From an uncultured Geobacter sp. (GTDB taxonomy: Bacteria > Desulfobacterota > Desulfuromonadia > Geobacterales > Geobacteraceae): a DNA stretch of 6,348 nucleotides. Below are positions 5,927-6,348 of this stretch, one piece after another. The stretch lies in the NCBI GenBank assembly GCA_937886325.1, contig CALABV010000073.1, positions 1-6,348 of the forward strand. The letters are read 5' to 3'. Within the stretch, counting starts at the first letter, position 1; every line of letters starts with the position of its first letter. The translations under genes and the position numbers were made by a program. The notes beneath the pieces were generated by a model that saw only the letters and a program-made list of their open reading frames with translations, was not told where the DNA came from and made no database searches.

Positions 5927-5955
5927 TTGACAGGGAAGGCGAAAAGTGCAATAAA
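5927..5955 (+). promoter_or_regulatory. Near-consensus sigma-70 promoter, plus strand
   Basis: A perfect TTGACA (5927-5932) and AATAAA (5950-5955, four of six consensus positions) are separated by the optimal 17 bases. An AT-rich tract follows directly. Transcription would start near 5962 and run rightwards into the terminator at 6059-6103. Confidence 0.5.
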
Positions 5956-5961
5956 AAGTCA

Positions 5962-6103
5962 CTTAATTTTTTTTAGTTTTAATTTTTAATGTCCCGGCGC
6001 ATATCGTTTCATCACAAAGGGATATGGCGCGTCACCAGGGGGAGGTCCGGTGCTTGAGAAAAGGCCGCACAGATCAGATTCCAAATGATCGTGCGGCCTT
6101 TTT
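5962..6103 (+). ncRNA. Candidate small RNA (about 140 nt)
   Basis: The interval is bounded by a good promoter at 5927-5955 and a strong Rho-independent terminator at 6059-6103, with no convincing coding sequence between them. A 22-codon frame (5989-6057) has no Shine-Dalgarno sequence. An internal hairpin can form from CATATC (6000-6005) with GATATG (6021-6026) around a 15-base loop. The 5' part is AT-rich and largely single-stranded. This is an inference from boundaries only; no known sRNA family is recognised. Confidence 0.35.
6059..6103. terminator. Bidirectional Rho-independent terminator
   Basis: AAAGGCCGCAC (6060-6070) pairs perfectly with GTGCGGCCTTT (6091-6101), and GATCA (6072-6076) with TGATC (6086-6090) extends the stem inside. 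TTTTT follows the stem on the plus strand, and the mirror-image AAAA on the left gives TTTTCT on the minus strand. It can therefore stop transcription both ways, more strongly rightwards. It separates the kinase upstream region from the small gene at 6224. Confidence 0.88.
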
Positions 6104-6223
6104 GTGTTTCCTGGGCGCCGCCTCAGCTCAACCGATTCCGCAGCCGCCATCACCGCCCTTCCCCACCCTCTCCGACACGATTTTCGAGCGAAGACGACGG
6201 GGCTTCGCGCCGGAAGGATACCC

Positions 6224-6343
6224 ATGAAATCGCGCCTGAATCTCAAGCAGGGGCAAAAAGGGACGAAGAAGCTTGTCGAGCAGTACGGCAGGTCGCTGCT
6301 TTACGTCCGGTATCGATACGATGAAGCGCGCGGGGAAAAATAG
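6224..6343 (+). CDS. Short conserved hypothetical protein, probably truncated
   Basis: A 39-codon gene starting MKSRLNLKQGQKGTKK and continuing VEQYGRSLLYVRYRYDEARGEK before a TAG at 6341. GGAAGGA lies six bases before the ATG at 6224, a good ribosome binding site that fixes this start. From memory, deltaproteobacterial genomes encode a family beginning with a very similar LKPGQKGTKKLVEQYG-x-VRYRYD segment and continuing well beyond it, so this copy seems to end early. The stop falls within GAAAAATAGGGACA, which resembles the edge of REP/IS200-associated palindromes, suggesting that an inserted element cut the gene. The function is unknown; the visible part is short, basic and probably cytoplasmic. 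The bidirectional terminator at 6059-6103 insulates it from the left. Since the window ends five bases later, a downstream continuation cannot be judged. Confidence 0.6.
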   Translation: MKSRLNLKQGQKGTKKLVEQYGRSLLYVRYRYDEARGEK

Positions 6344-6348
6344 GGACA
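6334..6348. mobile_element. Possible left edge of a REP/IS200-type palindromic element
   Basis: The last bases, GAAAAATAGGGACA, resemble the outer half of a palindrome of the type AAATAGGGACTGTCCCTATTT that I remember from the surroundings of Y1 (REP-associated) transposase genes. It coincides with the early stop of the small gene. Only half a putative repeat is visible, so this is weakly supported. Confidence 0.25.

Larger units (their letters stand above)
5555..6058. other. Intergenic region upstream of the kinase
   Basis: About 500 bases without an intact, well-supported gene. From right to left it holds the AT-rich tract at about 5952-5990, a near-consensus plus-strand promoter (5927-5955), the possible zinc-ribbon remnant, the inverted repeat and weak minus-strand promoter, and the untranslated leader of the kinase with its AGGA ribosome binding site. 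The short plus-strand frames here lack ribosome binding sites. Confidence 0.6.

Noticed and set aside
5989..6057. A 22-codon plus-strand frame ending two bases before the terminator
   Set aside because: It has no Shine-Dalgarno sequence and no recognisable similarity; its placement is suggestive, but chance is more likely.
6024..6227. Plus-strand frame from 6024 to the start of the small gene
   Set aside because: It reads straight through the strong terminator stem and has poor start context; the terminator is better supported.

Overview
The window reads as chromosomal DNA from a moderately GC-rich bacterium, most probably an anaerobic deltaproteobacterium (Desulfobacterota, Geobacter/Desulfuromonas-like). 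That is an inference from gene types: a Cache-HAMP-multi-PAS histidine kinase with a NarL-type partner, a Rex-family redox repressor, and a small protein I remember from such genomes. No rRNA, tRNA, CRISPR array or complete mobile element is visible.

Layout, left to right. Bases 1-92 end an unseen plus-strand gene, with a strong Rho-independent terminator. Bases 93-294 hold nothing I can support. On the minus strand follow a Rex-like repressor (295-948) and, just upstream of it, a small protein of unknown function (1009-1446). That protein is two near-identical 66-residue copies fused in one reading frame. The fossil ribosome binding site and mutated start codon (ATG to ATA) of the second copy are still readable inside the gene. 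Upstream, 1447-1703 carries a candidate promoter, a cluster of perfect palindromes and a leader that can fold into a compact three-way junction. Then come a NarL/LuxR response regulator (1704-2354) and a 1066-residue membrane sensor kinase (2354-5554) that overlap by one base and are clearly translationally coupled.

Upstream of the kinase, 5555-6058 lacks an intact gene. It holds an inverted repeat and weak promoter, a possible frameshifted zinc-ribbon remnant, and a near-consensus plus-strand promoter leading through an AT-rich tract to a bidirectional terminator (6059-6103), which together make a small-RNA candidate. At the right edge a short plus-strand gene (6224-6343) with a good ribosome binding site stops early, right where a sequence resembling the edge of a REP/IS200-type palindrome begins.

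How it may work together (inference): the kinase senses an extracytoplasmic small molecule through its Cache region, possibly with a redox or metal input at a Cys cluster beside the phosphorylated His, and phosphorylates the regulator. The next transcription unit on the same strand makes the duplicated protein and the NAD(H)-sensing Rex homologue, and is headed by its own promoter/operator and structured leader. The most novel-looking part is that unit: structured leader, fused-duplicate unknown protein and Rex paralogue.
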